Assembly: GCF_000226115.1 (NCBI RefSeq) | Contig: NC_016458.1 | Coordinates: 2,418,001 to 2,482,000 of the forward strand | DNA from: Thermothielavioides terrestris NRRL 8126 | Taxonomy: Eukaryota > Ascomycota > Sordariomycetes > Sordariales > Chaetomiaceae | Reading direction: 5' to 3' | Length of the DNA stretch: 64,000 nt | Shown here: positions 1 through 10,840 of the stretch, in pieces | Numbering within the stretch: the stretch's first letter is position 1 | How the letters are laid out: each line of letters starts with the position of its first letter | Notes under the pieces: model-generated | The model's input: the letters and a program-made list of their open reading frames with translations, nothing else | What the model was told of the DNA's origin: nothing | Databases searched by the model: none | Translations under genes and position numbers: made by a program

Positions 1-177
1 CGGCGCCGCCGAGCCTAACGTGCTGCGCAAAAAGCCGCCGCCCGAGCTTGCCGCTCCCAGATCGCGGCCTCGAACAGCAGAGGGTGGCCGACAGGAAGGA
101 ACGGACGAGAAGGGGGCAGCGGCGGGTGATGCGAAGGATAAGAGTCACAGCGGGAAACCGCAGAAGCCACAGTCTCG
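1..177 (+). CDS. Candidate upstream exon of the F-box protein (5' partial)
   Basis: Bases 2-177 are open in one frame and read as a charged, proline- and lysine-rich, probably disordered peptide. The stretch ends at a strong donor, GTGAGT at 178. A codon with two bases left over matches the single base left after the AG at 1242-1243, so splicing 177 to 1244 keeps the F-box frame. The implied intron is 1066 bp, long for this genome but possible. A branch-like CTGAT lies at 1206-1210. The other possibility is that this is the end of a different gene that begins outside the window. The assignment is inference from phase and splice signals only. Confidence 0.45.
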
Positions 178-1243
178 GTGAGTATATCTTTTTTTCCGTC
201 GCTGTTCGATCCAGTCGATCTACTTCATTTTCGCCACACCGGCGTAAATTCTCCATTGTCCAGTCCGGCTCAGTTCTTGAGCGCCCGCGCGCGCGGGCGG
301 CTGAAGATGGGTATGGTGGAGTGGACCCTGGACATTTCCGGGTCTCGTCGCTTGCAACCCTGTCCCCTAACCATGTCTTCCGTATGCCCCTGCCCCCTGT
401 CCCCTGTCCATGGAATTGCTGCTTTCGGTCCAAGGAAAATCTCCATTTGGAAATACCAGCCCCTTTTTCTTCCCACACATGCAGCCGCAACCTTGGAATG
501 AGGGACAAGGGAAAAGAGAAAGAAAAAGGGGGCTAGGATCGCCATTGTCGCCATCAAGTGATCTGTCGTTTGGGATTCGGGCCTGTGGAGAGTTCCTCCA
601 GGCTCCAGGGAAGACCCTTCGGCAGTGCATTGCAAACGGCGCCGATGCTTAATTTCCACCGTTGGTGCCCGTGGCGCTATTGCTGTCCACTCCCACCCTC
701 AGCTCTTCCAAAGCGGTTAGTGCTGGGCCAGTCGTGTTCTCGAGCAAGCGCTCGGTCGACACGAGGCTCGCGTTCCTGCATCGAACGTGGACTATTTCCT
801 CTCTCGGCTGCAGGACGTTGCAGGGCCCGCCTGGACTTGACGCCGGCTACACTACTGCGAACACGACAGGCTGCCTTGTCAACCTGCTGCTGAGTAACGC
901 CTGACTGGTCCGCTCGCCCGGCAGGCCAGAGAGCAGTGCAAGCAGTCAGATTCTTCTTGACTTTGAGTAGTTCAGACTTTCGGACGTTGCGCTTGTGGCC
1001 GTCTGCCTCCGCGTCTTGCGGCTGAGATCTGCGTGTCAATTTAAAAAAACGCGACTCGGCCCACCCCATCGTCCCATCGCCACGGCATCTATTCCGCACA
1101 CTACCTATACCTTGAATCTTTCTCTCCTTTCCCTTTCTTTTTCTTCACTACGTGCATACCAGTACCTCCAACATTCGTGGCAGTTGAGGCGGACTGAATC
1201 CGTTGCTGATCCCGCGGTTCAACACACTACCCGCATCCAATAG

Positions 1244-4025
1244 CCCGCCGCCCGTGTTCTTCAACAAAGTCGGCCGCCGGCACACCTTCTCGGCCTCGGC
1301 AATCCTGCGCTGGTACAAGATCAGCAACGACGATGACGCCGCGCCGCTGAACCCGCCACCAACGCGATTCCGGCCCTCATCCTCTGGCGGCCCACCCTCG
1401 CACCTGAAGCCCACCCCCGCGCCTGCGTCTCTGCGTCCACCACCCAGATCCCCGTTGGACAGCAACCCGCGCGCTATGTACCCGCCCGATGAGCACGAGT
1501 TCGTGCTCAGGACACAGCGGGCGAGTACGAGGGTCCAGCAGATCGCCGGCTCCCAACCCAACCCGGCCGGTCCCGGTATGGAGCACACGCCCATCGTGCA
1601 CAGGCCCACGGCCTTCTCGGAAGCACCGCTGTCCGGCCCTGAGCGCCCGGGCGGATACAACGTACCGCGGCGGCTGTCGAACAGCAGTGCCAGCTCAGCC
1701 ACGAGCAGCGTGGTGTCCGGCAGCGACGGCTTCGACGGCCGGGCACGCAGCGCGTCGTTTAGCAGCAGCCAGACGAGCATCGACTCCTGGCCGAACAGCC
1801 CGGGCGCCGCCAACCCGCGCCCGGTTTCGTCGCCCGTGACCTGGGCGACGCAGAACGGCGCGGCGGGGCCGGGTCCGAGCTACCCATGGCACAGGCCGGC
1901 GCCCATCAAGACGTACCGCCGGAAAGCGCAGCCCGGCGAGCTGTTCGCCGCGCTGCCGGGCGAGGTGCTGGAGTTCATCCTGGAGGAGCTGCGCACGCTG
2001 CACCTGCAGCCGGGGAGCAGCAGCTGTGCGACGTGCTGGATGCGCGACTGCTGCGCCGTCGCCGTCAGCGCCCGCAAGTTCCTCAAGTACGCCCGCGAGG
2101 CTCTGTATCGCCACATCCAGCTGGTCGGCCATGAGGGCCCGAGCATGAAGAAGAGGACCAAGACGACGTACGGGTCGAGACTGGTGCTGCTGCGACGGAC
2201 GTTGAGGGCGAACCCCCAGATCGCGGCCATGGTGCGCTCGCTGAAGCCGCCGGCCCGGCCTCTCTCTGTCGGGGCCGTTGCGTACAACGATCTGGTCGCC
2301 TCGGTGGTGATGGCGTGCCCAAACCTCGAACGGCTGGTCGGCTTCTACCCGACCTACGACCACTCATTTCAGCGGCTATTTCACGCCCTCTCGACGAGGC
2401 CGAAACTGAAGGAGATGAACTGGATTCTGGAGCCGTCGCCGCTTCAACGACAGCAGAGGACGCGCTCGGCCGGCCCCAGCGACGACGACCACTGGAGACC
2501 GGCAGAACTGCAGCCGCAGGAGTCGCAGTTGTTCCTGGCCTTCCACTCGGATTGGAGCCAGCTCACGAGCCTGGTCGTGCATTGTCTACCAGGGGCGGCG
2601 CTGAGTCCCCCCAACCTGCTCGAGTGCGCCATTCGGTCGCTGCCCTCGCTGCAGAACCTCTACCTTTCGCAGATACCCCCCACGACGTTCAGCGATACCA
2701 ACCTCCTCTCGCTCCCCGCGCTCAAAAAGCTGTCTCTGAGTCACTGCCCCGGCGTGACAACTGCCGGCCTCTCGCTGCTCGCCACACGGCCCGCCAGCGC
2801 CTCGATCCAGACGCTCACGCTCGTGCACATGAACGTCGAGTCCCTCCCCGCCATCGCCCGGATCTTCTCCTACCTGCATGAGCTCGAAACGTTCAATTTC
2901 GTGCAGACCTACCCCCCCGAAATGCCTCCCGACGAGCTCATCATGCTCTTCCCCTACCTCGCCTCGGCGTCCCTGCGCAAGCTGCACTGGGACATCCCGT
3001 ACCTCCCCACGGCCGCCGCCCCCGCCGACACCATCCTCGCGCGGAGCATCAGCGCCGGCGGCTTCCCCTCGCTCCGCGCCCTCTGCACGCCCCACGACCC
3101 AGAAGGCCTCTTCCAGGCGCTCTGCTCCCCGCGCGATCGCATCGACCACCCGGCAGACCGCTACCGCGCCGCCGCCCGCCCGCGCACCGCCAGCCCGGGG
3201 CCCGGCGCCTGGCACGGCTTCGGCCACACGCGCAACTCGTCCAGCTTCTCGTCCACCCGCACCGGCGGCAGCACCACCGCCACCACCCCCACCACGACCG
3301 CCTTCAACTTCCGCAACCCCTTCCCCGGTGGCAGCAACAGCAGCAGCAATACCACCAACCACACGCCGCCCGCAAGCCCGCTCTTCCCGCCGCCCTCGCC
3401 GCTCTTCCCCCCGCCGTCCCCGCTCTTCGCCCCGTCTCACGACGCCCTCCTCGGCCCGCTTGCCCGCGAGCACTACAACAGCATCAGCAACTACAGCAAC
3501 AGCAACCTGGCGCAGGCGCGGCTCGCCGCGCAGGCACGCCTCGAGGCGGCGCAGCGCGGGCCCGCGCGGTACCTGGTGCACGTGACGGACGAGCGCGGCG
3601 CGCCCGTCGAGCGGCTCGCGGTGGGCGCCTTCCTGGGCACGGTCGAGTCGCGGGTGCGGTACGTGCTGGCGCCGGAGCCGGGCACGGGCGCGACCGACGA
3701 GGGCGGCGGGCTGGTCGGCGTCGAGGACATGATCATGGGCGACGGCGGGGAGGGGCTCGGCGGGCTGGTTTCCTCCTCCTCCTCCGCTGGTGCTGATGGT
3801 GGGAATGCTGGTGTGGGGAGGAAGGGGCGGGGGAGACGGAAGAGTAGGGGGGATAAGGATCGGGATAGGGAGGAGAGCGATGTCGAGGGCTCTGGCGGCG
3901 GTGGTGGGCGGGAGGGGTGTCAGGGGAGGTGGAACACGTTTAGTGGTGCCGTGGTGGACAAAAAGGATCGCGAGCGGTGGTGGCATCAGGAACGGGGGCG
4001 GTGGAGGGGGGTGGTCCTTTCATGA
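1244..4025 (+). CDS. F-box and LRR-like protein
   Basis: Long single exon with an F-box-like helix (LPGEVLEFILEEL, about base 1951) followed by a cysteine-containing helical stretch and leucine-rich repeat-like segments to about base 3000. This suggests a substrate receptor for an SCF (Skp1-cullin-F-box) ubiquitin ligase. The N-terminal part and the region 3160-3500 are low-complexity (Ser, Thr, Pro, Asn) and include the triplicated SPLFPPP motif at 3376-3432. The C-terminus returns to a conserved-looking block (YLVHVTDERG) before an acidic, glycine-rich tail. The first in-frame ATG in this exon is at about 1474. The frame is open back to the acceptor at 1243, so the true start is probably in an upstream exon. 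The substrate is unknown. Confidence 0.75.
3376..3432 (+). repeat. Triplicated SPLFPPP-coding repeat
   Basis: A unit of about 21 bp coding for Ser-Pro-Leu-Phe-Pro-Pro-Pro occurs two and a half to three times in tandem inside the F-box gene. It lies in a low-complexity linker and may vary in length between strains. Confidence 0.7.
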
Positions 4026-4768
4026 TGGGTAGTCGCGGGAGGGAAAGAAAAAGAAAAAGGGTGGCCACGTCGAGGCGAAGGAGGGAAATTTCGAGCTTGG
4101 GCTTATGATGTAACGACGGACGCTGGCTTGGATGTATTATATCACTTGTACTTACCTTAGTATTATCGTAATCACGACGGCATGAGCGCTGTACTGTTCA
4201 GAGTAAAGTCTGGTATGAAGCTATCTGAAATCCATCGACTTCTGCGGAGAGTCTGCTGACGGCAGGAAGAGGACTACTGTGGTGTGACATGGTGTTTGAG
4301 GAGACGCGGCCTATAAAACTTATGCGGACATGCATGCCCCTGGCCACCAGGCTCTGGCTGATTTCCCTGGGGTGTTTCGAGTTGTTTCCTCAGGGGTAAT
4401 CTAGGGTTAGGGTTGGCTACTCTCGGCCGTCGGAGTGGTTTTATCGGAGAATCCGCGGCGGAGACCGTGGCGAGAGAGGGAGACCGACGTCATTTCCTCA
4501 CTCGGCCTCCTGCAAACGCCGAATTTCTTCTCGGAGGCGAACTCCCAGCAACTGAACCGAAGCGTACACAGCAACCCTTGACCCCGGCCATCCGAGCCTT
4601 TCCAGCGCACACGCAACAGTCCCGCGCAACAGTCCCTGTGCTTCTTTGCACGCAGCACAATTTGAGCGCCATTAAGGTTCATTGTATCGCCGGTAAATTA
4701 TTCTGCGCAATTGCAGTGAAAAAGGAGGGAGTTCATCGACCGTGTTGGGCTTTGCCTGCTTTTGCAAG
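4026..4768. other. Intergenic region, F-box 3' end to JAC1 promoter
   Basis: No gene recognised. Two telomere-type TTAGGG units lie at about 4402-4416, roughly 350 bp upstream of the JAC1 start. They resemble the telobox found in promoters of some ribosome or mitochondrial biogenesis genes. That regulatory reading is a guess. Confidence 0.5.
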
Positions 4769-5746
4769 ATGAGAGCGTCCCTGATCTCGGGCTCCGCTCG
4801 CGCAGCCGCGGACCTCTGCGCCGCCTGCCGGAGAGAGGCGGTCACGGCCCTGACAGCCCGGAGCGCGGCGGCTGGAGCTGCGGCGACGTGGCCTTCGCGA
4901 CGGACCCTCCGGACAGCTGCGTCGTCGCACATCCAAAGTACTGCAGCCGCCGCCGCCGCCGCTCGGCGCTGGGGTTCAACAGCATCCCAGTCCCGGGACA
5001 GCGTCTCAACCGACTCGGCCTCCGCCGCCCCAGCCTCCGGCGAGTCCCCTTCGCCCTCCTCCTCGATCCCGCTCTACTACGCCCTCTTCCCGGAAACCCT
5101 CCCGCACGGCCCCCCGCCGGCCGGCAAGTTCGACATCGACCTCCGCGCCCTCCGCCGCGAGTTCCTCCGCCTGCAGGCCGCCTCGCATCCGGACTTCCAC
5201 CACCACGCCGCCGAGGAGGCGGCGGCGGCGGCGGCGGAAGCGGCCCCAGGCGATGACTCCTCCTCCTCCTCCGCCCAACACTCGAACGCGAACAACAACA
5301 AATCCGCCGCCCGCCTCCGCGCCGAGGCGCACTCGGCGCTGCTCAACACGGCCTACCGCACGCTGTGCAGCCCGCTGTTGCGCGCGCAGTACCTGCTGCA
5401 GACACGGCACGGCGTGGACCTGGCGGGCGACGAGACGGGCAGCGCGAGCGCCAGCGCCAGCGCCGGCGCCGGCGGCGCGTCCGAAAGGAACGACGCGGCG
5501 CTGCTGGCCGAGGTGCTGGAGGCGCGCGAGGCCATCGAGGAGGCCGAGTGCGAGGCCGATCTGGAGGAGGTGCGCGCCGCCAACGAGCGGCGCGTGCGCG
5601 AGTGCGAGCAGAAGCTCGGCGCCGCGCTCGAGGCCGACGACGTCCCCGCCGCCGTGGAGCAGGCGGTCCGGTTGCGCTATTGGGTTAATATCCGGGAGGG
5701 CATCGACGAGTGGGAGAGGGGCAAGCCTGTTGTTTTGCAGCATTGA
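4769..5746 (+). CDS. jac1: Mitochondrial J-protein co-chaperone for Fe-S cluster transfer
   Basis: Intronless gene for 325 residues. JAC1/HscB proteins bring the scaffold Isu1 to the mitochondrial Hsp70 Ssq1 so that Fe-S clusters can be released. The first 90 residues are rich in Ala, Arg and Ser with almost no acidic residues, as expected for a matrix-targeting presequence. The J-domain starts at LYYALFPETLP and contains the invariant HPD (SHPDFHHH). It is interrupted by an unusual Ala/Glu/Ser/Asn-rich insert after HPD. The C-terminal helical HscB oligomerisation domain (EVLEAREAIEEAE to the end) carries the Isu-binding helices. I chose ATG 4769 because upstream in-frame starts are not ATG and the presequence begins here. 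The low-complexity insert between helices of the J-domain is odd for the family. Confidence 0.9.
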   Translation: MRASLISGSARAAADLCAACRREAVTALTARSAAAGAAATWPSRRTLRTAASSHIQSTAAAAAAARRWGSTASQSRDSVSTDSASAAPASGESPSPSSSIPLYYALFPETLPHGPPPAGKFDIDLRALRREFLRLQAASHPDFHHHAAEEAAAAAAEAAPGDDSSSSSAQHSNANNNKSAARLRAEAHSALLNTAYRTLCSPLLRAQYLLQTRHGVDLAGDETGSASASASAGAGGASERNDAALLAEVLEAREAIEEAECEADLEEVRAANERRVRECEQKLGAALEADDVPAAVEQAVRLRYWVNIREGIDEWERGKPVVLQH

Positions 5747-6505
5747 ATTCACTGATTGGGTTCGATAGGGGGGGAATCGTTGGATTGGGTGAGTTACGGG
5801 TGAACAGGGTGTGTGAATGGTTGCGTGCGCGGGAAAGGGGCTGTCTGGTTTGGAATGGGAATCTCGGAAGATAGACGGTTTGGGCTGCTGCTTCGCAGGC
5901 GGTGGCCCGCGGCGGGCCCTAGCGAAAGATCGGCCATTTGATGTACAAGTTACTGCTTGGAAATAAATACCCAACTCGTGGATCGTTGCGCCGTAGTGCT
6001 GGTATCAGCAAGTGGTGATGAAAATGGCTGGAGAGGGAACCGGGCCGGAGCGTGCTCGTGGTAGAATCTGCACTCGAGTTATGGGAGTCGAGAGGGAAGA
6101 AGAGCATGGGATGCAAGTTCCGAGTCCGAATTGCTCAAGAGTGCGGCCGTTTTGTGGCGCCAGCCGGGCATCGTACGATGTTGACATCAGCGTTAGACCC
6201 GCGTAGAGGATCGCCCTCGGCCCCCGCACCCGCCTGCCCCCGCCGCACTATGTACCAAGTAAACACACGTTGAGCACTGCGAACGGTTCTGCAAACTCGA
6301 TCTCGTTCAAAACACGCCAAAGAAGGTACAATACAAAAAGCACTCCTCTTCTATGTACAACCGGCACTGCTCGGCCTGCTCGGCACGCTCAGCACTCTCA
6401 CTCCATCGCCAGCTTTGACTCCTATACACCGATCAGCTAGCTCAGATGTCATCCCAGCCACAAGGAAGCAGCCCATCCACCCCCCTTCCCCTTACATAAG
6501 GCCGA
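5747..6505. other. Convergent intergenic region
   Basis: Region between the 3' ends of JAC1 (plus) and the GEgh16-type gene (minus). Small open frames on both strands show no domain, and I see nothing else. Confidence 0.5.
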
Positions 6506-7305
6506 TCAAGCCTGGAACGACCGAGCACAGGCCGCCGCGGCCGACTGTTGGTTAGCGGCGCCGCCGGCCGCGGCAATCTGCACGGGCACGACGCCGCCGA
6601 AGGGGCCGGCCTTGTTGGAGTTGGCGATCTTGACCAGGCACACGTTGGTCATCCCGGCGACGGTGCCGGTGCAGTTGGTGCCGGCGGGCACCGAGAATTT
6701 GAAGTCGAAGCTCTCGTTGACGTTGGCGGCGCGCTTCATGATGCCGGCCGCCGCGAGCGCGCGCGCCCACAGCGAGCGCTGCTGCTTCTTGCCCGGAGCG
6801 ATGTTGCCGTTGGTGCCGGGGATCTGCTGCAGCACCGTGAGCGGCACGCCCTGGGAGAACTTGCCCGTCGCCGTCGGGTCGAGCACGGCCTGGATGGGCC
6901 CCGCGCCGTCCGTCGTCACGATGTGAAACGTGCCCGAGATGTTGCCGCCATTGCTAATCTGCGGGAGGGTGGGACCCGACTGGGCCATGGCTTCGACGAT
7001 CATGTTGAGGCTGTTCTGGCCGGAACCGGTGGTTCGGCCGAGGCCGTCCGAGAGGATGTTGGTCTTGCTGAAGACGGTGGTGTCCACCTCGGTCTGTCGT
7101 CTTGGTTAGCTGAGGTGCGTGCGGCGAGACGGCGGCTGTGGGAGCCCCTGACCTTAGAGTTCGGGCCGGTGCCCGGGACGATGCCGCCCTTGATGGCGAG
7201 GGCAGTGCCGTTGCCGCCGGCATCGCCCGTCGCGACGATGACCTTGCCATGGGCGGAAACGAGGGGAGCAATGGAGAGGGCGAGGACGAAGATCTTGGAG
7301 AACAT
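6506..7305 (-). CDS. Secreted GEgh16-type protein (Egh16/GAS1 family)
   Basis: Two exons, 7305-7153 and 7093-6506, with a 59-bp intron (branch CTAAC near 7105), give about 246 residues. The N-terminus is a clear signal peptide: MFSKIFVLALSIAPLVSAHG. The mature part starts HGKVIVATGDAGGNG and holds the family's glycine-rich and GxNG-like blocks and conserved cysteines (NCTGT, NVCLV, ACARSF). The family was named from powdery mildew Egh16. It includes the rice blast appressorium proteins GAS1/GAS2 (MAS3/MAS1) and occurs widely in saprotrophs too, so a virulence role should not be assumed. Its biochemical activity is not established. The gene is expected to act extracellularly or at the wall. 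Splice phase is 0 on both sides. Confidence 0.85.
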
Positions 7306-9257
7306 CTTGACTGGAGCAGGAGATGGTAGCGGCAGAAGGAGCAAGGAGATAATGATCAAGAGTCTGACAGCTCAGCGTCAAGTAGAAGTGAATGAGAAGG
7401 GAAAGGGAACGAATCAATCGCTGCCCTGGTTGGAAAGGAAAGGCTTGCGTGTGATGAAGAGACGAGCGTGTTGGTGATGGAGAGCGAGCTGGGACACAGA
7501 GCGGAGATCTGAGATGATTTATACTTGTGCAACAGGCAGACGCCCACGAGACCCCGGTGCTGTTGTCGACCATCTCACGATACCGCCCACCTCCCCCTTT
7601 GTTACACACAGACGAAGATATGCCGAGGAAGACTTCTCAGACTACCCTTCCCCGCAGCAGTCGAGACAAACGAGAAGCGAGAGATGGGTCCGAAACAGGC
7701 GGCGACAGCCCTGATGACAAAGCTGAGGTGCCAGTGCATGGTGTTGGTCCAGGGTCACGGGAGATCGGCTCCAATCGACGGATCTTCGGCAGATCAACGC
7801 TGGCGTGATGAAACCAGCACGGCAGAGGCAGATCCCCTGGGGAAGGCGGCGGGAGTGCTGCCGCTGGACCAGGCTACGACGTAAAGAGCGCCGGCCATTG
7901 CGGCGGCCCTATTGCCCCTGGCGGACGAGATCCCGAGATGCCAGAACGCGAGCACGGGGACGAGAGCGGAAGGAGACAGTTCGCGTGGGACCGCGGCCCA
8001 CCGCCTCAGAAATCGAGACAGAGGCGGGGCAGCTCTCCTCGTGTAGATGTTTCTTTGACAGTTCTACATGCACTAGGCAGCTGAGGCATGTAAGTTACGG
8101 ATGCATAGGGGGGTGCATGGGGGGGGGGGGGGGGGGGAACGGCAGTTGGAGCGGAGGATGCTGGCCCTCGTTGGCTACGCGACCCCAGACCATCTGTCCG
8201 TCTCCGCGAGCCCGAGATCCCCAGATCGAAGCGAGAATAGACGAGGGCCGCTTCTCCTGCGCAGGGAGAGCAATGCATCAACGGAGACGATGCTAGCAGC
8301 CTGGTAGGGACGTGCCCAATGGGCTGGACGGACTTTTCGGCACATTCGGCACAGCTACCATGGCCGAAGCCGATGCTACTGTGTAGTGGAAGGGGTGAAA
8401 GGAGGAAGAAGAAACGGTCTAAGTCGGAGAGCGTGGAATCGACAACGGCCAATTGGCCCAAAGCGGGTGAACATGAGGCAGCAGCTGGTGCCCCCTTGAT
8501 GGTGTTTTGCATTGACGCCGCCAAGCGCGCTTAGAAACCCGGGGAAACCGAACGGTTTCATCCCACGGCGCACCACTGGGAACAACGATGGAACCGTGGG
8601 GCTTGTGCAAGGGGGGAAAGCGATGCAGGAGTCCCTCCGGATACACGAGAAATGGGAAGTCGGATTCTTTGTGCGGAATAAACAGAACTGGCGTCAGGAC
8701 CTAAAGACATCGCTGGCTGACCAGGCAAGTGCGGGCCGTGCTCGTTTCACTGGCCACTACCAGGGGGCTCCATCAATGCAAAGTCTGCCTTCGCTGAGAA
8801 AGAGGCGGCGCTTGATGCCCGAGGAAAGCTTTTCGAAGGAAGAGTACCACGGTAGGGGAGAATGGAACGCATGCCCCATGATGGATGGCTGGGAAGCGGC
8901 GTTTGTGTGCAGTCGGAGAGTTTCCACTGTTGATCTTGCAGTTTGTTGCTCTGAGTTGACACCGTGCTGGGGTCTGAATCGAAGCCCCTTTTGGTCCAAT
9001 CGCCCATGCGTTTCTTGGCATCCGTCTCCACGACCCCGCCAAACCCCACATCAGGCTGCAGCTCACGAAGCTGAGCTTCCCATCCGCAACCTCCAGCTTT
9101 CAGCCTCAGCTGACGACGAGACCAGTAACGCTGCCTATCTGGTTCATTTCTGCCGCCAATCCCTGGACTACACAGCGGCAGATTTGGATACTGGATACTG
9201 GAGTTTGGTTAACACCAACCTTTTACCAGCTCCTCGGCATCGCCGCCCAGACGCGCC
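7306..9257. other. Long intergenic region with a poly-G run
   Basis: No gene recognised in nearly 2 kb. It holds the promoter of the GEgh16-type gene on the low side and of CSN4 on the high side. A run of 19 guanines lies at 8119-8137. Open frames here lack domains, signal peptides or splice-supported continuations. Confidence 0.5.
8119..8137 (+). repeat. Poly-G run (19 nt)
   Basis: Uninterrupted run of guanines in the intergenic region upstream of the GEgh16-type gene. It could form G-quadruplexes and is likely to vary in length or be mis-sequenced. Confidence 0.9.
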
Positions 9258-10517
9258 ATGGCGTCACCCCGAGTGGCGGAAGCTCTGGGGCGGGCTCGGA
9301 CGGCGAGCCCGGCGATTGCCGAGTACCAACAGCTCATCCCCAACATCAAGTCGCTTTCCACGCCATCCAGTCTGGCTGACGACTTCAACGCCGTCTTTGA
9401 TGCCATCCTTGCCGACGGCCTCGGCGTCATCCACACGCGCACCCTCCTCAACGACCTGATCGCCAGCCTCCGGACCGTCGAAAACCGCGACGTCCAGATC
9501 GATGTCGGCCTGCACGCGTTGCGCGTGATCCCCACCGCGCCCCAATCCTCCTCGCTCGTCGAGCAGTCGGCCGCCCTGCGCGAGCTTATCGCTGGCGCCT
9601 ACGAGGCCAACGAGGACTTCCTCGCTGCGGCCAAGGTGCTCGCCGAGATCCCGCTCGACAGCTCGCAGCGGCGGGTGCCCGACGCCGACAAGGCGGCCGT
9701 GTGGATTCGCATCGTGCGCAACTACCTCGAGGTCGACGACAGCACGTCGGCCGAGACGTACCTCAACAAGCTCAAGAACGTGATGCACACGGTCGACGAC
9801 GCCGAGCTGAACCTGCATTTCCGCCTGAGCGCCGCCCGCATCCAGGACTCGAACCGCCAGTTCCTGCAGGCCGCCAAGAGCTACCACGACATCAGCTTCT
9901 CGCCCGCCATCGCCGAGGAGGAGCGCCTGCACACCCTCGCCATGGCCATCAAGTGCGCCGTGCTGGCCCCCGCCGGCCCGCTGCGCAGCCGCACCCTGGG
10001 CCAGCTGTACAAGGACGAGCGGTCCGCCGGGCTCGAGGAGCACGGCATTCTCGAGAAGATGTTCTTCGACCGCCTGCTGAGCGCCGCCGAGGTCGAGAAG
10101 TTCGCCCAGGGGCTCGCCCCGCACCAGCTGGCCACCACGTCCGACGGCTCGACCGTGCTGGCCCGCGCCGTGGTCGAGCACAACCTGCTGAGCGCGAGCC
10201 GGTTGTACAGCAACATCGGCTTCGACGAGCTGGGCCTGCTGCTCGGCCTGGACGGCGACAAGGCCGAGGACACGACGGCCAAGATGATCGAGCAGGGCCG
10301 GCTGGCCGGGTCGATCGACCAGATCGACAGGATTATCTGGTTCGAGGGCGGCGAGGCGTCGGGCGAGAAGGGCAGCGGCCGAGCCGAGGTGCCCGTGGGC
10401 AAGGAGATGCGGCGGTGGGATAGCAATGTGCAGGCCCTGGCTGAGGATTTGGAGCGGCTTACCGATGCGCTGCAAGCCGAGTTCCCCGAGTTTGTGGCGG
10501 CCCAGATTGCGGTATGA
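9258..10517 (+). CDS. csn4: COP9 signalosome subunit 4
   Basis: Intronless gene for 419 residues, the usual CSN4 length. CSN4 is a PCI-domain scaffold subunit of the COP9 signalosome, which removes Nedd8 from cullins and so controls SCF ligases. It acts in nucleus and cytoplasm. The helical TPR-like N-terminal array covers about residues 1-210 (LADDFNAVFDAIL, ALRELIAGAYE, AWVRIVRNYLEV-type helices). The PCI winged-helix part covers about 215-360 (HGILEKMFFDRLL, ARAVVEHNLLSASRLYSNIGFDELGLLLGL, KMIEQGRLAGSIDQIDRIIWF). The C-terminal helix ends at QIAV. ATG 9258 follows a CGCC context and begins the conserved N-terminus. The identification is strong. Confidence 0.93.
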   Translation: MASPRVAEALGRARTASPAIAEYQQLIPNIKSLSTPSSLADDFNAVFDAILADGLGVIHTRTLLNDLIASLRTVENRDVQIDVGLHALRVIPTAPQSSSLVEQSAALRELIAGAYEANEDFLAAAKVLAEIPLDSSQRRVPDADKAAVWIRIVRNYLEVDDSTSAETYLNKLKNVMHTVDDAELNLHFRLSAARIQDSNRQFLQAAKSYHDISFSPAIAEEERLHTLAMAIKCAVLAPAGPLRSRTLGQLYKDERSAGLEEHGILEKMFFDRLLSAAEVEKFAQGLAPHQLATTSDGSTVLARAVVEHNLLSASRLYSNIGFDELGLLLGLDGDKAEDTTAKMIEQGRLAGSIDQIDRIIWFEGGEASGEKGSGRAEVPVGKEMRRWDSNVQALAEDLERLTDALQAEFPEFVAAQIAV

Positions 10518-10840
10518 GAGTGAGATTTGGGCGATATCGGATGACGGGATGTATGGAGCAATACCCGCTGAGATGGGTAACGCTACCTCACGGAGACCAA
10601 ACCAACATTGGTGGCGTCTAGAAGCATAGATCCATTAATCATGACCCACAAAGATGCACAACCAATTGCTTCCCAATCATTCCCAGGTCCATTTGCGCTC
10701 AAATACCATCCCAAGTCATAAACCTCCCATGTATCCAAACGCCAAGTCCATCCACCCACTTACTCCCTTTCCAGCCCTGTATCCCGGCCGATCATCGCTC
10801 GTCACGCGCCGCTAAAACCCTCAGCCCCGCTATCCGTAGT
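10518..10840. other. Convergent intergenic spacer
   Basis: AT-richer spacer of about 320 bp between CSN4 and the SGNH esterase, which converge. I see no further feature. Confidence 0.6.

Noticed and set aside
2586..3986. 466-codon open frame antisense to the F-box gene
   Set aside because: Low-complexity Arg/Gly/Glu sequence with no domain; the sense strand has the F-box and LRR-like signals.
9264..10475. 403-codon open frame antisense to CSN4
   Set aside because: Composition is biased and without motifs; CSN4 on the sense strand is certain.
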